A DNA stretch of 39,462 nucleotides from Sphingobacteriales bacterium (GTDB lineage Bacteria > Bacteroidota > Bacteroidia > CAILMK01 > JAAYUY01), in assembly GCA_012517435.1 (NCBI GenBank), contig JAAYUY010000072.1:1-39462 (forward strand), in the 5' to 3' direction. Under the pieces are notes generated by a model. It was not told the origin of the DNA and did no database searches. It saw nothing but the letters and a program-made list of their open reading frames with translations. Made by a program: the position numbers and the translations under genes. This document shows positions 1 through 8,169 of the stretch, in pieces (the stretch's first letter is position 1; each line of letters opens with the position of its first letter).

Positions 1-363
1 AAAGTGCTGTCGAACCGCAGGCCTCCTTATGGCATTTATGGCGGATTGTTCGATGCATTAAGCGACACGCAGGGAAAAGTATTGCTGGCTGATAACACAG
101 AAACTTTGGAAGCCATGCGTTTATTTGAACAATATGAAGGAGTTGATATTCATCCGGCTGCAGGTGTGGCATTAGCCAGCCTGATGAAGGAAATAAAAGA
201 AAATCGCCTTGATAAAAAAAGCATTATCATGTTAAATATTACCGGAGGAGGAGAAAAGCTGTTTATGAAAAACCATGATTTATATTACCTTAAACCTTCT
301 CTGATTGTTGAGAGTACCATTGAAAAAACAAAACTTGAAGAGCAATTAAAATCATTATGGTAG
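1..363 (+). CDS. PLP-dependent enzyme, cysteate synthase-like (C-terminal part)
   Basis: The frame is open to the left edge, so only the last 120 or so residues are present and the true start lies outside the window. The piece reads as the C-terminal end of a fold-type II PLP enzyme of the threonine synthase/cysteate synthase group: a RPPYGIYGG segment, then an HPAAGVALASL segment that resembles the late helix where these enzymes place small residues around the cofactor, then a glycine-rich ITGGGEK loop. Cysteate synthase makes cysteate from phosphoserine and sulfite in methanogens, and homologues occur in Bacteroidota. The downstream dehydrogenase begins 4 nt after the stop, so the two are likely co-transcribed. 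Threonine synthase or another beta-replacing enzyme remains possible because the catalytic lysine region is outside the window. Confidence 0.55.
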   Translation, partial: KVLSNRRPPYGIYGGLFDALSDTQGKVLLADNTETLEAMRLFEQYEGVDIHPAAGVALASLMKEIKENRLDKKSIIMLNITGGGEKLFMKNHDLYYLKPSLIVESTIEKTKLEEQLKSLW

Positions 364-367
364 AAAA

Positions 368-1573
368 ATGATTAAAATAGGATTATTAAAAGAAGGAAAA
401 ATACCCCCTGACAGAAGAATTGTTTTAACTCCCCACCATGCTTCAGCCCTGATGAAAAAATATCCGGATATTGTGGTGGTTGTGGTGGAAGACAATCAAA
501 ACCGCTGTTTTACCAATAACGAATATGAACATGCAGGTGTAGAAGTGGTTCAGGATATCAGCGACTGCGATATTTTACTGGGAGTTAAAGAAGTGCCTGT
601 TAATCAATTGATTGAAGGAAAAACGTATATGTTCTTTTCTCATACCATAAAAAAACAGGAACACAACCGAAGATTGCTTCAGGAAATTCTTAAAAAGAAA
701 ATTCGACTGATAGATTATGAGTGCCTTCACGATGTGGAAGGCAACCGCCTGATTGGATTTGGACGGTTTGCCGGAATAGTCGGGGCACAACATGCACTCG
801 TCATGTGGGGAAAATACACTGGCCGTTATGAATTAAAACGGGCAATTGAACATCATGATTATAATCTGCTGATAGAAAGCAATAATAATATTGACCTTGG
901 TAAAGTGAAGATATTTGTTACCGGAAATGGCAGAGTATCGAAAGGTGCAGTTGAATTGCTGGAACATGCAGGAATTAAAAAACTGACAGTCAAAGAATAT
1001 CTTGCATATCAGGGAGACAGGCCTGTTTATTGTCAGTGCGATATGGATGAACTTTACCGGCACAAAAAAGGGAAGCCATTTGATTTTCATCATTTCTTCA
1101 GTTTTCCTGAACAATATGAGTGTGTATTTGATAAATTCTATGCTTCCACAGACATACTTATTAATGGTATGTTCTGGAGCCCAAAAGCTGACAGGTTATT
1201 TCAGCCGGAAGATATAAAAAAGGATAATTTCAATATCCGTATCATCAGTGATATTTCCTGTGATATAAACGGTTCCGTTCCGCTGACAACCAGGGCTACA
1301 ACAATTGATCAACCTTATTTTGGGGTCAGCAGGAGAAATCTTCAGGAGTGTGAGCCATTCACAAAAGATGAAATCACAATGATGACCATAGATAATCTGC
1401 CCAATGAGCTTCCTCGAGATGCATCAGCTATGTTTGCTGAAGTGATGGCAGAGAGAGTTTTACCTTTATTAATCGAACAGCCGGATCATCCTATAATTTA
1501 CAATGCCACAATTACTGCTGATGGAAAACTTAATAAGCCCTTCAGCTACCTTGCTGATTATGTGGCCGGTTAA
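368..1573 (+). CDS. Alanine dehydrogenase / saccharopine dehydrogenase (LYS1)-like oxidoreductase
   Basis: This 401-residue protein has the two-domain plan of the AlaDH/PNT and lysine-forming saccharopine dehydrogenase family. The N-terminal domain opens with the family-type IGLLKEGKIPPDRRIVLTP segment (residues 4-22). A Rossmann domain starts near residue 180 with the dinucleotide loop TGNGRVSKG (185-193), close in form to the G-R-x-(G/S) loop of LYS1 enzymes. A late segment with SDISCDINGSVP matches the C-terminal closing part of this family. The enzyme should reduce or oxidise an amino-acid-derived imine with NAD(P). Its substrate is unknown. It sits 4 nt behind the PLP enzyme, which suggests one amino-acid pathway. 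Its stop codon overlaps that of the convergent alcohol dehydrogenase gene by 3-4 nt. Confidence 0.7.
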   Translation: MIKIGLLKEGKIPPDRRIVLTPHHASALMKKYPDIVVVVVEDNQNRCFTNNEYEHAGVEVVQDISDCDILLGVKEVPVNQLIEGKTYMFFSHTIKKQEHNRRLLQEILKKKIRLIDYECLHDVEGNRLIGFGRFAGIVGAQHALVMWGKYTGRYELKRAIEHHDYNLLIESNNNIDLGKVKIFVTGNGRVSKGAVELLEHAGIKKLTVKEYLAYQGDRPVYCQCDMDELYRHKKGKPFDFHHFFSFPEQYECVFDKFYASTDILINGMFWSPKADRLFQPEDIKKDNFNIRIISDISCDINGSVPLTTRATTIDQPYFGVSRRNLQECEPFTKDEITMMTIDNLPNELPRDASAMFAEVMAERVLPLLIEQPDHPIIYNATITADGKLNKPFSYLADYVAG

Positions 1574-2739
1574 TAAGCAGCTTTTAGGATTCTCAGAACT
1601 GCGTTTTTATCAAGTTGCTTAAATCTTCCGACAGGTCCATATTTAACAATATCTTCAGCCATCCGGCTCAGTTTCTTTTCATCGGCAGCGAAACCGGCCT
1701 CACTTAAGCTGGCAGGTATTTTCAGCAATCTGAAAAAATCTGATAAACGCCTGATCCCTTCTCTGGCGGTTCTCAACTTATCGCCATCATGAAATACATG
1801 GAAAACATTAACGGCAAAGTCAACAAATTTATCAGCATTTTCAGGAGATAAAACTTCAGTCATCCAGTGCGGGGTGATAATTGCCAGACCTGTTCCGTGC
1901 GTCAGGTCGTTAACGGCACTCACCTTATGTTCAATCATATGAGTTGCCCAGTCGCCTTCTTTTCCGGCAGCCAGTATGCCATTGAGTGCCAGTGTACTGG
2001 CCCACATCAGATTGGCTCTGGCATGATAGTTTTCTGGCTCTTTCATGGCAATGGGTCCATAATGAATGCAAGTTTTCAGGATAGCTTCGGTGAGCCTGTC
2101 CTGAACAAAGGTTTCTTCAGCCTTACTGAAGTATTGTTCAATACAATGGCTCATGATGTCGGCAGTTCCGGCAGCTGTCTGGTGAGGTGGAACGGAAAAT
2201 GTGTTTTCCGGGTCAAGAATGCTGAATACTGGTTTTAATGAAGGATGAACAAATGGCAGTTTTTCTTCCGTTTCTTCATTGGTAATGACGCATCCGCCAT
2301 TGGATTCAGATCCTGTAGCTGCAAGTGTCAGAATAGCGGCAACCGGCAATACTTTCCCTATTCTGGCCTTTCCTGTAAAAAAATCCCATGGGTTTCCCTG
2401 ATAATGTACTCCGGCTGCTATTGCTTTTATACAGTCAATCACACTTCCTCCACCTGCTCCAAGGATGATATCAATTTTTTCTTCCCTGCAAATCCGTATT
2501 CCTTCCCTGACGCTTTTAATGCTCGGATTAGGTTTAATTCCTGAAAGTTCGCAAAACCAGATGTCATTGGAAGTCAGAATATTGGAAATTTTATCGTATA
2601 AACCTGATTTTTTCAGGCTATTACCTCCATAAGCCAGTAAAACCCGTTTCCCGTGATTCTTTAACTCTGTTGCAAGTCTTTCTATTTTACCCCTGCCAAA
2701 AATAATTTTTGTTGGTATGGAAAGTTCAAAATTTATCAT
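1570..2739 (-). CDS. Iron-containing alcohol dehydrogenase, YqhD/BDH type
   Basis: The product (389 residues from the chosen start) belongs to the iron-containing alcohol dehydrogenases and is closest in pattern to the NADPH-dependent aldehyde reductase YqhD and clostridial butanol dehydrogenases. Visible features are the cofactor loop GGGSVID (from residue 96) and the metal ligands Asp194, His198, His267 and His281, which fall at the same numbers as in E. coli YqhD. It would reduce aldehydes to alcohols in the cytoplasm. The frame is open to 2793, but the ATG at 2739 gives the family N-terminus (INFELSIPTKIIFG), and a -7 element at 2755-2762 would lie inside the longer version. It converges on the preceding dehydrogenase with overlapping stop codons and diverges from nrfH. 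Confidence 0.88.
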   Translation of the reverse strand: MINFELSIPTKIIFGRGKIERLATELKNHGKRVLLAYGGNSLKKSGLYDKISNILTSNDIWFCELSGIKPNPSIKSVREGIRICREEKIDIILGAGGGSVIDCIKAIAAGVHYQGNPWDFFTGKARIGKVLPVAAILTLAATGSESNGGCVITNEETEEKLPFVHPSLKPVFSILDPENTFSVPPHQTAAGTADIMSHCIEQYFSKAEETFVQDRLTEAILKTCIHYGPIAMKEPENYHARANLMWASTLALNGILAAGKEGDWATHMIEHKVSAVNDLTHGTGLAIITPHWMTEVLSPENADKFVDFAVNVFHVFHDGDKLRTAREGIRRLSDFFRLLKIPASLSEAGFAADEKKLSRMAEDIVKYGPVGRFKQLDKNAVLRILKAAY

Positions 2740-2754
2740 AGCAATTTTTTTCTG

Positions 2755-2762
2755 CAAAATTA
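2755..2762 (-). promoter_or_regulatory. -7 element (TAnnTTTG) for the alcohol dehydrogenase gene
   Basis: The minus strand reads TAATTTTG, matching the Bacteroidota -7 consensus, 16 nt upstream of the ATG at 2739. No clear -33 TTTG was seen at the usual 19-21 nt distance. It supports the shorter start of the gene. Confidence 0.45.
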
Positions 2763-2784
2763 ACCGGAAAAATTTTTCAGATAA

Positions 2785-2814
2785 TTTGCACATTTCAAAA
2801 ACTTGTTATTTTTG
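2785..2814 (+). promoter_or_regulatory. Promoter of nrfHA
   Basis: TTTG at 2785-2788 is followed after 18 nt by TATTTTTG at 2807-2814, a good match to the Bacteroidota -33/-7 promoter. It leaves a leader of roughly 25-30 nt before the nrfH ATG. No convincing FNR-type box (TTGATnnnnATCAA) overlaps it. Confidence 0.55.
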
Positions 2815-2847
2815 TATCGGAATTAAAGTACACTTATACCAAAAAGA

Positions 2848-3411
2848 ATGATAAAGAGAGTTTTTCAGATAATACGACCTGAAGGTAAATGGAAAATAGC
2901 CGCTTCAGTAATCGGGGGGGCATTTTTAGGAATAGCTATCTATTTGTTTATTGTTTCCAATGCTTCTTCTTACCTTTCTGACGATCCAGCTACATGTGTG
3001 AACTGCCATCTGATGTCGCCTCAATATTCGACATGGTACCACAGCTCTCACCGGGAAGTTACCAACTGCAACGATTGTCATGTGCCTCATAATAATGTGA
3101 TTAACAAATACTTTTTCAAGGCAAAGGACGGGCTAAGGCATGCCACTGTATTTACCTTGCGAAATGAACCTCAGGTAATTTTCATCAAAAGTGCAGGGAT
3201 TAAGGTGGTTCAGGAAAACTGCAAAAGATGTCACGAAAAGCTGAATGAAAATACAGAGCTGAAAAATCTGACAGGAGAAAAATATTTAAGAGGAGAAGAT
3301 AAGGTTTGCTGGAGTTGTCATCGTGAGGTACCACACGGGAGGGTAAACAGTTTGTCGAGCACGGTACATACTTTTGCCCCTCTTCCGGAAGACATTAAAC
3401 TGAAAAAATAA
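2848..3411 (+). CDS. nrfH: Cytochrome c nitrite reductase small subunit (membrane tetrahaem quinol dehydrogenase)
   Basis: NrfH is a membrane-anchored NapC/NirT-family cytochrome that takes electrons from menaquinol and passes them to NrfA. The 187-residue protein has one N-terminal membrane helix (about residues 17-38) and four c-haem motifs: CVNCH 50-54, CNDCH 74-78, CKRCH 125-129 and CWSCH 154-158. The first is followed by Leu-Met56, the CxxCHxM arrangement in which Met ligates haem 1 in known NrfH. The rest should face the periplasm. nrfA follows after 11 nt, giving the usual nrfHA order. The whole length fits the family. It has its own promoter at 2785-2814. Confidence 0.95.
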   Translation: MIKRVFQIIRPEGKWKIAASVIGGAFLGIAIYLFIVSNASSYLSDDPATCVNCHLMSPQYSTWYHSSHREVTNCNDCHVPHNNVINKYFFKAKDGLRHATVFTLRNEPQVIFIKSAGIKVVQENCKRCHEKLNENTELKNLTGEKYLRGEDKVCWSCHREVPHGRVNSLSSTVHTFAPLPEDIKLKK

Positions 3412-3422
3412 AAATTTGCTAT

Positions 3423-4904
3423 ATGGAACAGAATCAGAATATTAAGAAAAAAGGATGGGTCAACTGGATATTATTTTTTGCCACCATCATTATTGTATTT
3501 TTACTGGGCATGCTGGCCAATTCGGTCACACAGCGAAGGACAGAAGCAAGACTGGTCAATACACCAAAAGTTCAGATTAAAGACTATGAGCCCCGAAATA
3601 AGATTTGGGGTGAAAATTATCCGCGTGAATATCAGAGTTATTTATTGACGGCAGATACCGGATTTCGCAGCATGTTCAATGGAAGTGGATTGACAGATAT
3701 GCTGGAGCTCAATCCAAAAATGGTAATTCTCTGGGCAGGCTATGCTTTTTCAAAAGATTATAATCAGCCAAGGGGACATTATTATGCTGTAAATGATGTC
3801 AGAATGACTCTTCGAACCGGAAGTCCCTTAAAACCTGATGAAGGGCCTCAACCTTCAACCTGCTGGGCATGTAAGAGCCCTGATGTGCCGCGAATGATGA
3901 ATGAAGTAGGAATTTCAGATTTCTATAAAGCAAAATGGGCATTTTACGGCCCTGAAATTCACAATCCGATAGGATGTGCTGATTGCCATGACCCCAAAAC
4001 CATGAAACTCAGGATTTCAAGACCTGCGCTCATCGAGGCTTTTCAGGCAATGGGAAAAGACATTAATAAAGTCAGTCATAACGAAATGCGTTCGCTGGTA
4101 TGTGCCCAGTGTCATGTTGAATACTATTTCAAAGGTGATGGGAAATATCTGACTTTTCCGTGGGAAAAAGGTACAACTGTCGAAAAGATTGAAGAATATT
4201 ATGATTCATATCAGTTCAAAGACTGGGAACATGCCCTGAGCAAAGCTCCCATGCTGAAAGCACAACATCCGGATTATGAGTTGTTTACAATGGGAATTCA
4301 TGCTGAGAGGGGAGTCAGTTGTGCCGACTGCCACATGCCCTATATCAGCGAGGGAGGACAAAAATATACCAATCACCATATTCAAAGCCCGTTAAATAAT
4401 ATTAATGCCAGTTGTCAGGTTTGCCACAGGGAAAGCGAACAGACACTGGTAAAAAATGTATATGACCGACAGATTAAAAATGCTGAATTGCGCGAAAAAG
4501 CTGAGCAACTTCTGGTAAAAGCACATGTTGAAGCCAAAGCAGCCTGGGATGCAGGTGCCACCGAAACTGACATGAAAGATATTCTTCAGCTGATACGCCA
4601 GGCACAATGGAGATGGGATTTTGCCGTAGCCGGTCATGGTTCCTCATTCCATGCCCCTGTTGAAGTAGCCAGAATACTGGGTAATTCAATTGATAGAGTT
4701 CAGGAAGCCCGGGTAATGCTTGCAAAACTTCATGCAAAACTTGGCATTAAGGAAGTAAAATATCCCGACATCTCCACAAAAGACAAGGCACAGGCATATA
4801 TAGGTCTGGATATGAAAAAACTGAAGGAAGAAAAAGAAGTTTTTGTCAAAACCGTATTGCCTGAATGGGATAAAAAGGCTGAGGAAAGGGAAAGCAAGTG
4901 GTGA
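3423..4904 (+). CDS. nrfA: Ammonia-forming cytochrome c nitrite reductase, catalytic subunit
   Basis: NrfA reduces nitrite to ammonium with six electrons in the periplasm, the last step of dissimilatory nitrate reduction to ammonium. The 493-residue protein shows a signal or anchor helix at about residues 14-34 and five haem sites: the diagnostic catalytic CWACK at 147-151 (Lys as proximal ligand), then CADCH 185-189, CAQCH 227-231, CADCH 300-304 and CQVCH 331-335. The segment after the third site (HVEYYF) carries the conserved active-site tyrosine, and GIHAERG before the fourth contains a conserved histidine. The C-terminal half is helical with the RWDF segment typical of NrfA. It is encoded just after nrfH. 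No haem-lyase genes (ccsA/resB type) lie next to it here. The stop abuts the convergent TPR gene with no gap. Confidence 0.96.
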   Translation: MEQNQNIKKKGWVNWILFFATIIIVFLLGMLANSVTQRRTEARLVNTPKVQIKDYEPRNKIWGENYPREYQSYLLTADTGFRSMFNGSGLTDMLELNPKMVILWAGYAFSKDYNQPRGHYYAVNDVRMTLRTGSPLKPDEGPQPSTCWACKSPDVPRMMNEVGISDFYKAKWAFYGPEIHNPIGCADCHDPKTMKLRISRPALIEAFQAMGKDINKVSHNEMRSLVCAQCHVEYYFKGDGKYLTFPWEKGTTVEKIEEYYDSYQFKDWEHALSKAPMLKAQHPDYELFTMGIHAERGVSCADCHMPYISEGGQKYTNHHIQSPLNNINASCQVCHRESEQTLVKNVYDRQIKNAELREKAEQLLVKAHVEAKAAWDAGATETDMKDILQLIRQAQWRWDFAVAGHGSSFHAPVEVARILGNSIDRVQEARVMLAKLHAKLGIKEVKYPDISTKDKAQAYIGLDMKKLKEEKEVFVKTVLPEWDKKAEERESKW

Positions 4905-6062
4905 TTATTCGGGCTTATTTTCTTCGACCGGAACAGCCAGCAGCGCACAAACTTCTTCGGCAGCTTTAACAGCCATTTCATTGCCAAGGTTGGCAGCTTC
5001 CTTGAAATCGTTACATGCGTTCTGAATATTATTGGTTAGCAGGTAAAGACGTCCACGCCTATAAATGGCATCAGCATCACCTTGCCTGAGCTGGGTATAT
5101 TTGACAATATCGCTTAAAGCATTCTGATAGTCTTTCTTTTCATCATAAATCAGCGAGCGGTGGAAATATGGGTCAGGGTAGGCAGGTTCAAGTTCAATGG
5201 CTTTGGTAAAATCAGCGAGAGCTTCATCGGGTTGAGAAACAGCTTTGTAGGCAATTCCGCGGTTAACGTAGGCCATTGCCTGAACAGGGTAAAGCTCCAG
5301 ACCTTTTGTATAGGATTTGATGGCATTCTGATATTCTCCCTGCTGAATATAGATAAATCCCTTGTCATACCAGGCAGGAGCATACTGGTCATCAAACATA
5401 ATGGCCATTTCCAGGTCTTGTAATGCCTGAATATACATTTGCATATACATTTTTGCATGCCCAAGATGAAAATAGGCATCCGCATCGCGTTTCCCTTTTT
5501 CGATAGCAAAAGAAAGGTTGGACACTGCTTTGGGAAAGTCGTTCAGATACAGATATGCGTAACCCATCCAGTAATAAAGCTCTTTATCCGTGTATTTCAG
5601 CGCTATTGCCTTTTCAAAATCTTTAATGGCATACCATGGGTTTTCGAGTTTAATCTGAACAAAACCCCTTGAATAGTAGTAAACTCCGTTATCGGGTGCA
5701 AGTTCCACAGCGGTATTGTATTCCATGATAGCTGCATAATAATTGTTCATGTCAACATAAATAACACCTTTCAGAGCGTGAGGCTTGGGATTTTTTGGTT
5801 CCAGACTAATGACCCTGTCAAAATCGGCAAGTGCTTCATTGATTTTGTCCAGTCCATAATAGCATTGACCTCTCATGTAGTAAGCCATGGCATAGTTTGA
5901 GTCTATCTGAATGACCTTATTAAAGTATTCAATGGCTTTATTTTTATCGGTTATAAATTCCAGGGTGCCGCTGGCCATGTAGTCTCTGATTATTTCTTCT
6001 TTGTTTTGAGCTGAGACGGTTAAATTCATCAAAATCAGCGCAAGAAGGATTATTTTCTGCAT
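4905..6062 (-). CDS. Secreted tetratricopeptide-repeat protein
   Basis: A 385-residue protein with a typical signal peptide (about residues 1-18, ending VSA-QN) followed by about ten TPR units through most of its length. The repeats show the 34-residue rhythm with conserved Ala/Tyr/Pro positions, for example AYYMRGQCYYGL, PHALKGVIYVDM, YYYSRGFVQIKL, AYVNRGIAYKAV and DPYFHRSLIYDE. It should sit in the periplasm, perhaps attached to the outer membrane through partners, and act as a protein-interaction scaffold. Partners are unknown. The C-terminal part (residues about 345-380) resembles SEL1-like ends with CNDFKEAANLGNEMA. Its stop codon directly touches that of nrfA, but the two are convergent and need not be related in function. 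Confidence 0.8.
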   Translation of the reverse strand: MQKIILLALILMNLTVSAQNKEEIIRDYMASGTLEFITDKNKAIEYFNKVIQIDSNYAMAYYMRGQCYYGLDKINEALADFDRVISLEPKNPKPHALKGVIYVDMNNYYAAIMEYNTAVELAPDNGVYYYSRGFVQIKLENPWYAIKDFEKAIALKYTDKELYYWMGYAYLYLNDFPKAVSNLSFAIEKGKRDADAYFHLGHAKMYMQMYIQALQDLEMAIMFDDQYAPAWYDKGFIYIQQGEYQNAIKSYTKGLELYPVQAMAYVNRGIAYKAVSQPDEALADFTKAIELEPAYPDPYFHRSLIYDEKKDYQNALSDIVKYTQLRQGDADAIYRRGRLYLLTNNIQNACNDFKEAANLGNEMAVKAAEEVCALLAVPVEENKPE

Positions 6063-6088
6063 AAAAAGAATATTTTTGGTAAACAGGT

Positions 6089-6096
6089 CAAATTTA
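6089..6096 (-). promoter_or_regulatory. -7 element for the TPR protein gene
   Basis: The minus strand reads TAAATTTG, a match to TAnnTTTG, 26 nt upstream of the ATG at 6062. No matching -33 TTG was identified. Confidence 0.45.
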
Positions 6097-6151
6097 ATTC
6101 CAAACCGAAACAGTTGACGCTAAATATTAAACACAGGTTGCATTGGTTAAC

Positions 6152-6184
6152 TTGACTAATCCTCCGGGATTAATTTTATCTTTG
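6152..6184 (+). promoter_or_regulatory. Promoter of the M49-like peptidase gene with an internal inverted repeat
   Basis: TTG at 6152-6154 and TATCTTTG at 6177-6184 (22 nt apart) form a Bacteroidota-type promoter 18 nt before the ATG at 6203. Between the two boxes is an inverted repeat TAATCC-tccg-GGATTA at 6157-6172, placed where a repressor could compete with RNA polymerase. Confidence 0.5.
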
Positions 6185-6202
6185 TGGAAAAAAAACAAAG
6201 CC

Positions 6203-7861
6203 ATGAAAAGCATTTATTTAGGATTAGCCTTGATTTTACTGATTTTTGTTCAGGCATGTAAAAATAAACCCATGAAACCATCTGTGGAAGAAGAAGTAGT
6301 TTACAAAGGAATTGATATTGAACAAAGAATGGCAAAATATCATGAAGTTGAGTTAAATACCGATTTATCCATACTGACAGAAAAGGAAAAAGCCATGTTG
6401 CCTTATTTACTTGAAGCTGCACAGATCATGGACGAATTATTCTGGCTTCAGGCCTTTGGCGATAAAGACATGTTGATGAAATACATACAGGATGAGAAAA
6501 CCAGAAGGTTTACAGAAATAAATTACGGCCCGTGGGACAGGCTCGACAATGATTTTCCTTTTCTGGAAGGATTTCGTGAAAAGCCGGCTGGTGCTAATTT
6601 TTATCCTCCCGATATGACAAAAGAAGAATTTGAAGCCTTTGATGATCCGGCAAAAACAGGCCTTTACAATGTCATTGTCAGAGATAAAAATCAAAAACTC
6701 AAGGTAGTACCTTACCATATTCAATATTCTGACCAGCTGAAGAAAGCTTCGGAATTATTGCTGAAAGCGGCTACACTGGCAGAAGATTCCGGATTGAAAA
6801 AATATCTTCAGCTCAGAGCTAAAGCCCTGCTGAATGATGATTATTACGAAAGCGACATAGCCTGGCTCGATATGAAAAACAATACTATCGACTTTGTAGT
6901 CGGGCCTATCGAAAACTATGAGGATGGACTCTTTGAGTATAAAACTGCTTATGAAGCCTATGTGCTGGTTAAAGATAAGGTGTGGAGTGAGAGGCTTGCC
7001 TATTTTAATAAGTTTCTGCCTGAACTGCAGCAATCACTTCCGGTAATGCCGGCTTATAAATCCGAAAAACCCGGAACAGAAGGAGAGTTGAATGCTTATG
7101 ATGTCATTTATTATGCAGGCGACTGCAATGCTGGAAGTAAAACCATTGCCATCAACCTGCCCAATGACCCGAAAGTTCAACTGGAAAAAGGGACCAGAAG
7201 ACTGCAACTGAAAAATACCATGAAAGCGAAATTTGATCATATTTTGGTGCCAATTTCACAGCTGATCATTGACCCTTCACAAACTTCTCTGGTTAGTTTT
7301 GATGCGTTTTTTACCAATACCATGTTTCATGAGGTGGCACATGGCCTTGGCATTAAATATCTGGTGAAGAATAAAAAAACAGAAGTGAAAGATGCCCTTC
7401 TGGAATATTATTCGGCCTTTGAAGAAGGAAAAGCTGATATTCTTGGGCTCTACATGGTTGATTATCTGTATAATAAGGGAGAACTTAAAGACATTCCACT
7501 CGAAAGTTATTATGTAACTTTTGTGGCAAGCATGTTCAGGTCTATACGTTTTGGTGCCAGCAGCTCTCATGGAAAAGCAAACCTGATGCGGTTTAATTAT
7601 TTTATTCAGGAGAAAGCCATAGAGCGTAATGAAAATGGCACCTACAAGGTAAATATCGAAAAGATGAAACAGGCTGTTGCTAAACTGAGCAGGGAAATTC
7701 TGGCCATTCAGGGTGACGGAAATAAAGCAGAAGCAAAAAAATGGTTCGATGAAAGACTCAGGATTAGCGATACCCTGAAAGAAGATTTAAACAGGCTTTC
7801 ATCAGCCGGAATTCCTACAGATCTGATATTTAAACAGGGAAAAGAAGTGTTGGGACTTTAA
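6203..7861 (+). CDS. Lipoprotein zinc peptidase related to family M49 (dipeptidyl-peptidase III-like)
   Basis: The protein (552 residues from the ATG at 6203) begins with a lipoprotein signal peptide ending in the lipobox VQAC (Cys19). Near residues 376-380 is HEVAH, a zinc-binding HExxH helix, followed about 30 residues later by EEGKAD (407-412), the second zinc-ligand motif. This pairing and the long helical N-terminal part resemble the M49 family (DPP III). Classic DPP III has HExxGH with one extra residue, while plant and some bacterial relatives have HExxH as here. The likely role is peptide trimming at the cell envelope. The open frame begins at 6143, but the signal peptide and the -7 element at 6177-6184 place the start at 6203. 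Such proteins are sometimes mislabelled in databases as dihydrofolate reductase or Nudix proteins. Confidence 0.75.
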   Translation: MKSIYLGLALILLIFVQACKNKPMKPSVEEEVVYKGIDIEQRMAKYHEVELNTDLSILTEKEKAMLPYLLEAAQIMDELFWLQAFGDKDMLMKYIQDEKTRRFTEINYGPWDRLDNDFPFLEGFREKPAGANFYPPDMTKEEFEAFDDPAKTGLYNVIVRDKNQKLKVVPYHIQYSDQLKKASELLLKAATLAEDSGLKKYLQLRAKALLNDDYYESDIAWLDMKNNTIDFVVGPIENYEDGLFEYKTAYEAYVLVKDKVWSERLAYFNKFLPELQQSLPVMPAYKSEKPGTEGELNAYDVIYYAGDCNAGSKTIAINLPNDPKVQLEKGTRRLQLKNTMKAKFDHILVPISQLIIDPSQTSLVSFDAFFTNTMFHEVAHGLGIKYLVKNKKTEVKDALLEYYSAFEEGKADILGLYMVDYLYNKGELKDIPLESYYVTFVASMFRSIRFGASSSHGKANLMRFNYFIQEKAIERNENGTYKVNIEKMKQAVAKLSREILAIQGDGNKAEAKKWFDERLRISDTLKEDLNRLSSAGIPTDLIFKQGKEVLGL

Positions 7862-7877
7862 AGGCATAACATCCCCG

Positions 7878-7894
7878 GTTGAAATCATTTCAAC
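7878..7894. repeat. 17-nt palindrome between convergent genes
   Basis: GTTGAAAT-C-ATTTCAAC is a perfect inverted repeat in the 59-nt gap between the peptidase stop and the winged-helix gene stop. As RNA it can form a 6-bp stem with a 5-nt loop. There is no strong T run on either side, so it may be a weak bidirectional terminator. Confidence 0.35.
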
Positions 7895-7920
7895 AATTTC
7901 ATTTCTACCCTTCAGATTTC

Positions 7921-8169
7921 TTAATTAATGACAAAATGTGACGGTTCAGAACGCTTGCTGACAATTCCCAATTGTTTTAATTCGATTAAATTCTGAAGTA
8001 CTTCGGAATAGGAAAAAGGCAATGCCTCAACAATATCACCGAAAAAACTTCCATTGGTCTCGTGTAAAAACTCCAGAATAGCTTTTTTAACAGGATGAGA
8101 AAGGATCTCATCAGTCATTTCATCAAGATTCCTTGGGTGATTTTCCTTATTTAAATTTTCCTGGGACAT
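7921..8169 (-). CDS. Small winged-helix DNA-binding protein (ArsR-like)
   Basis: This 82-residue protein has a short polar N-terminus, then a helical segment EILSHPVKKAILEFL like the first helix of ArsR-type winged helices, a second helical region GDIVEALPFSYSEVLQNLIELKQ that reads as helix-turn-helix, and a short GIVSKR...HFVIN wing. No metal-binding cysteines are visible, so a metal sensor role is not supported. It is probably a small transcription regulator. The 372-nt gap in front of it holds several AT-rich palindromes that could be its own operators. It has no operon partner in the same direction. Confidence 0.6.
   Translation of the reverse strand: MSQENLNKENHPRNLDEMTDEILSHPVKKAILEFLHETNGSFFGDIVEALPFSYSEVLQNLIELKQLGIVSKRSEPSHFVIN

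Noticed and set aside
2740-2847. FNR-like site before nrfH (TTTG-N7-CAAA around 2785-2799)
   Set aside because: Only the outer four bases pair, the inner bases do not, and it lacks the TTGAT/ATCAA form. The TTTG is better explained as the -33 box.
4474-4737. Minus-strand frames inside nrfA
   Set aside because: They overlap the strongly supported nrfA frame in full, with no recognisable domain; they are shadows of the coding strand.
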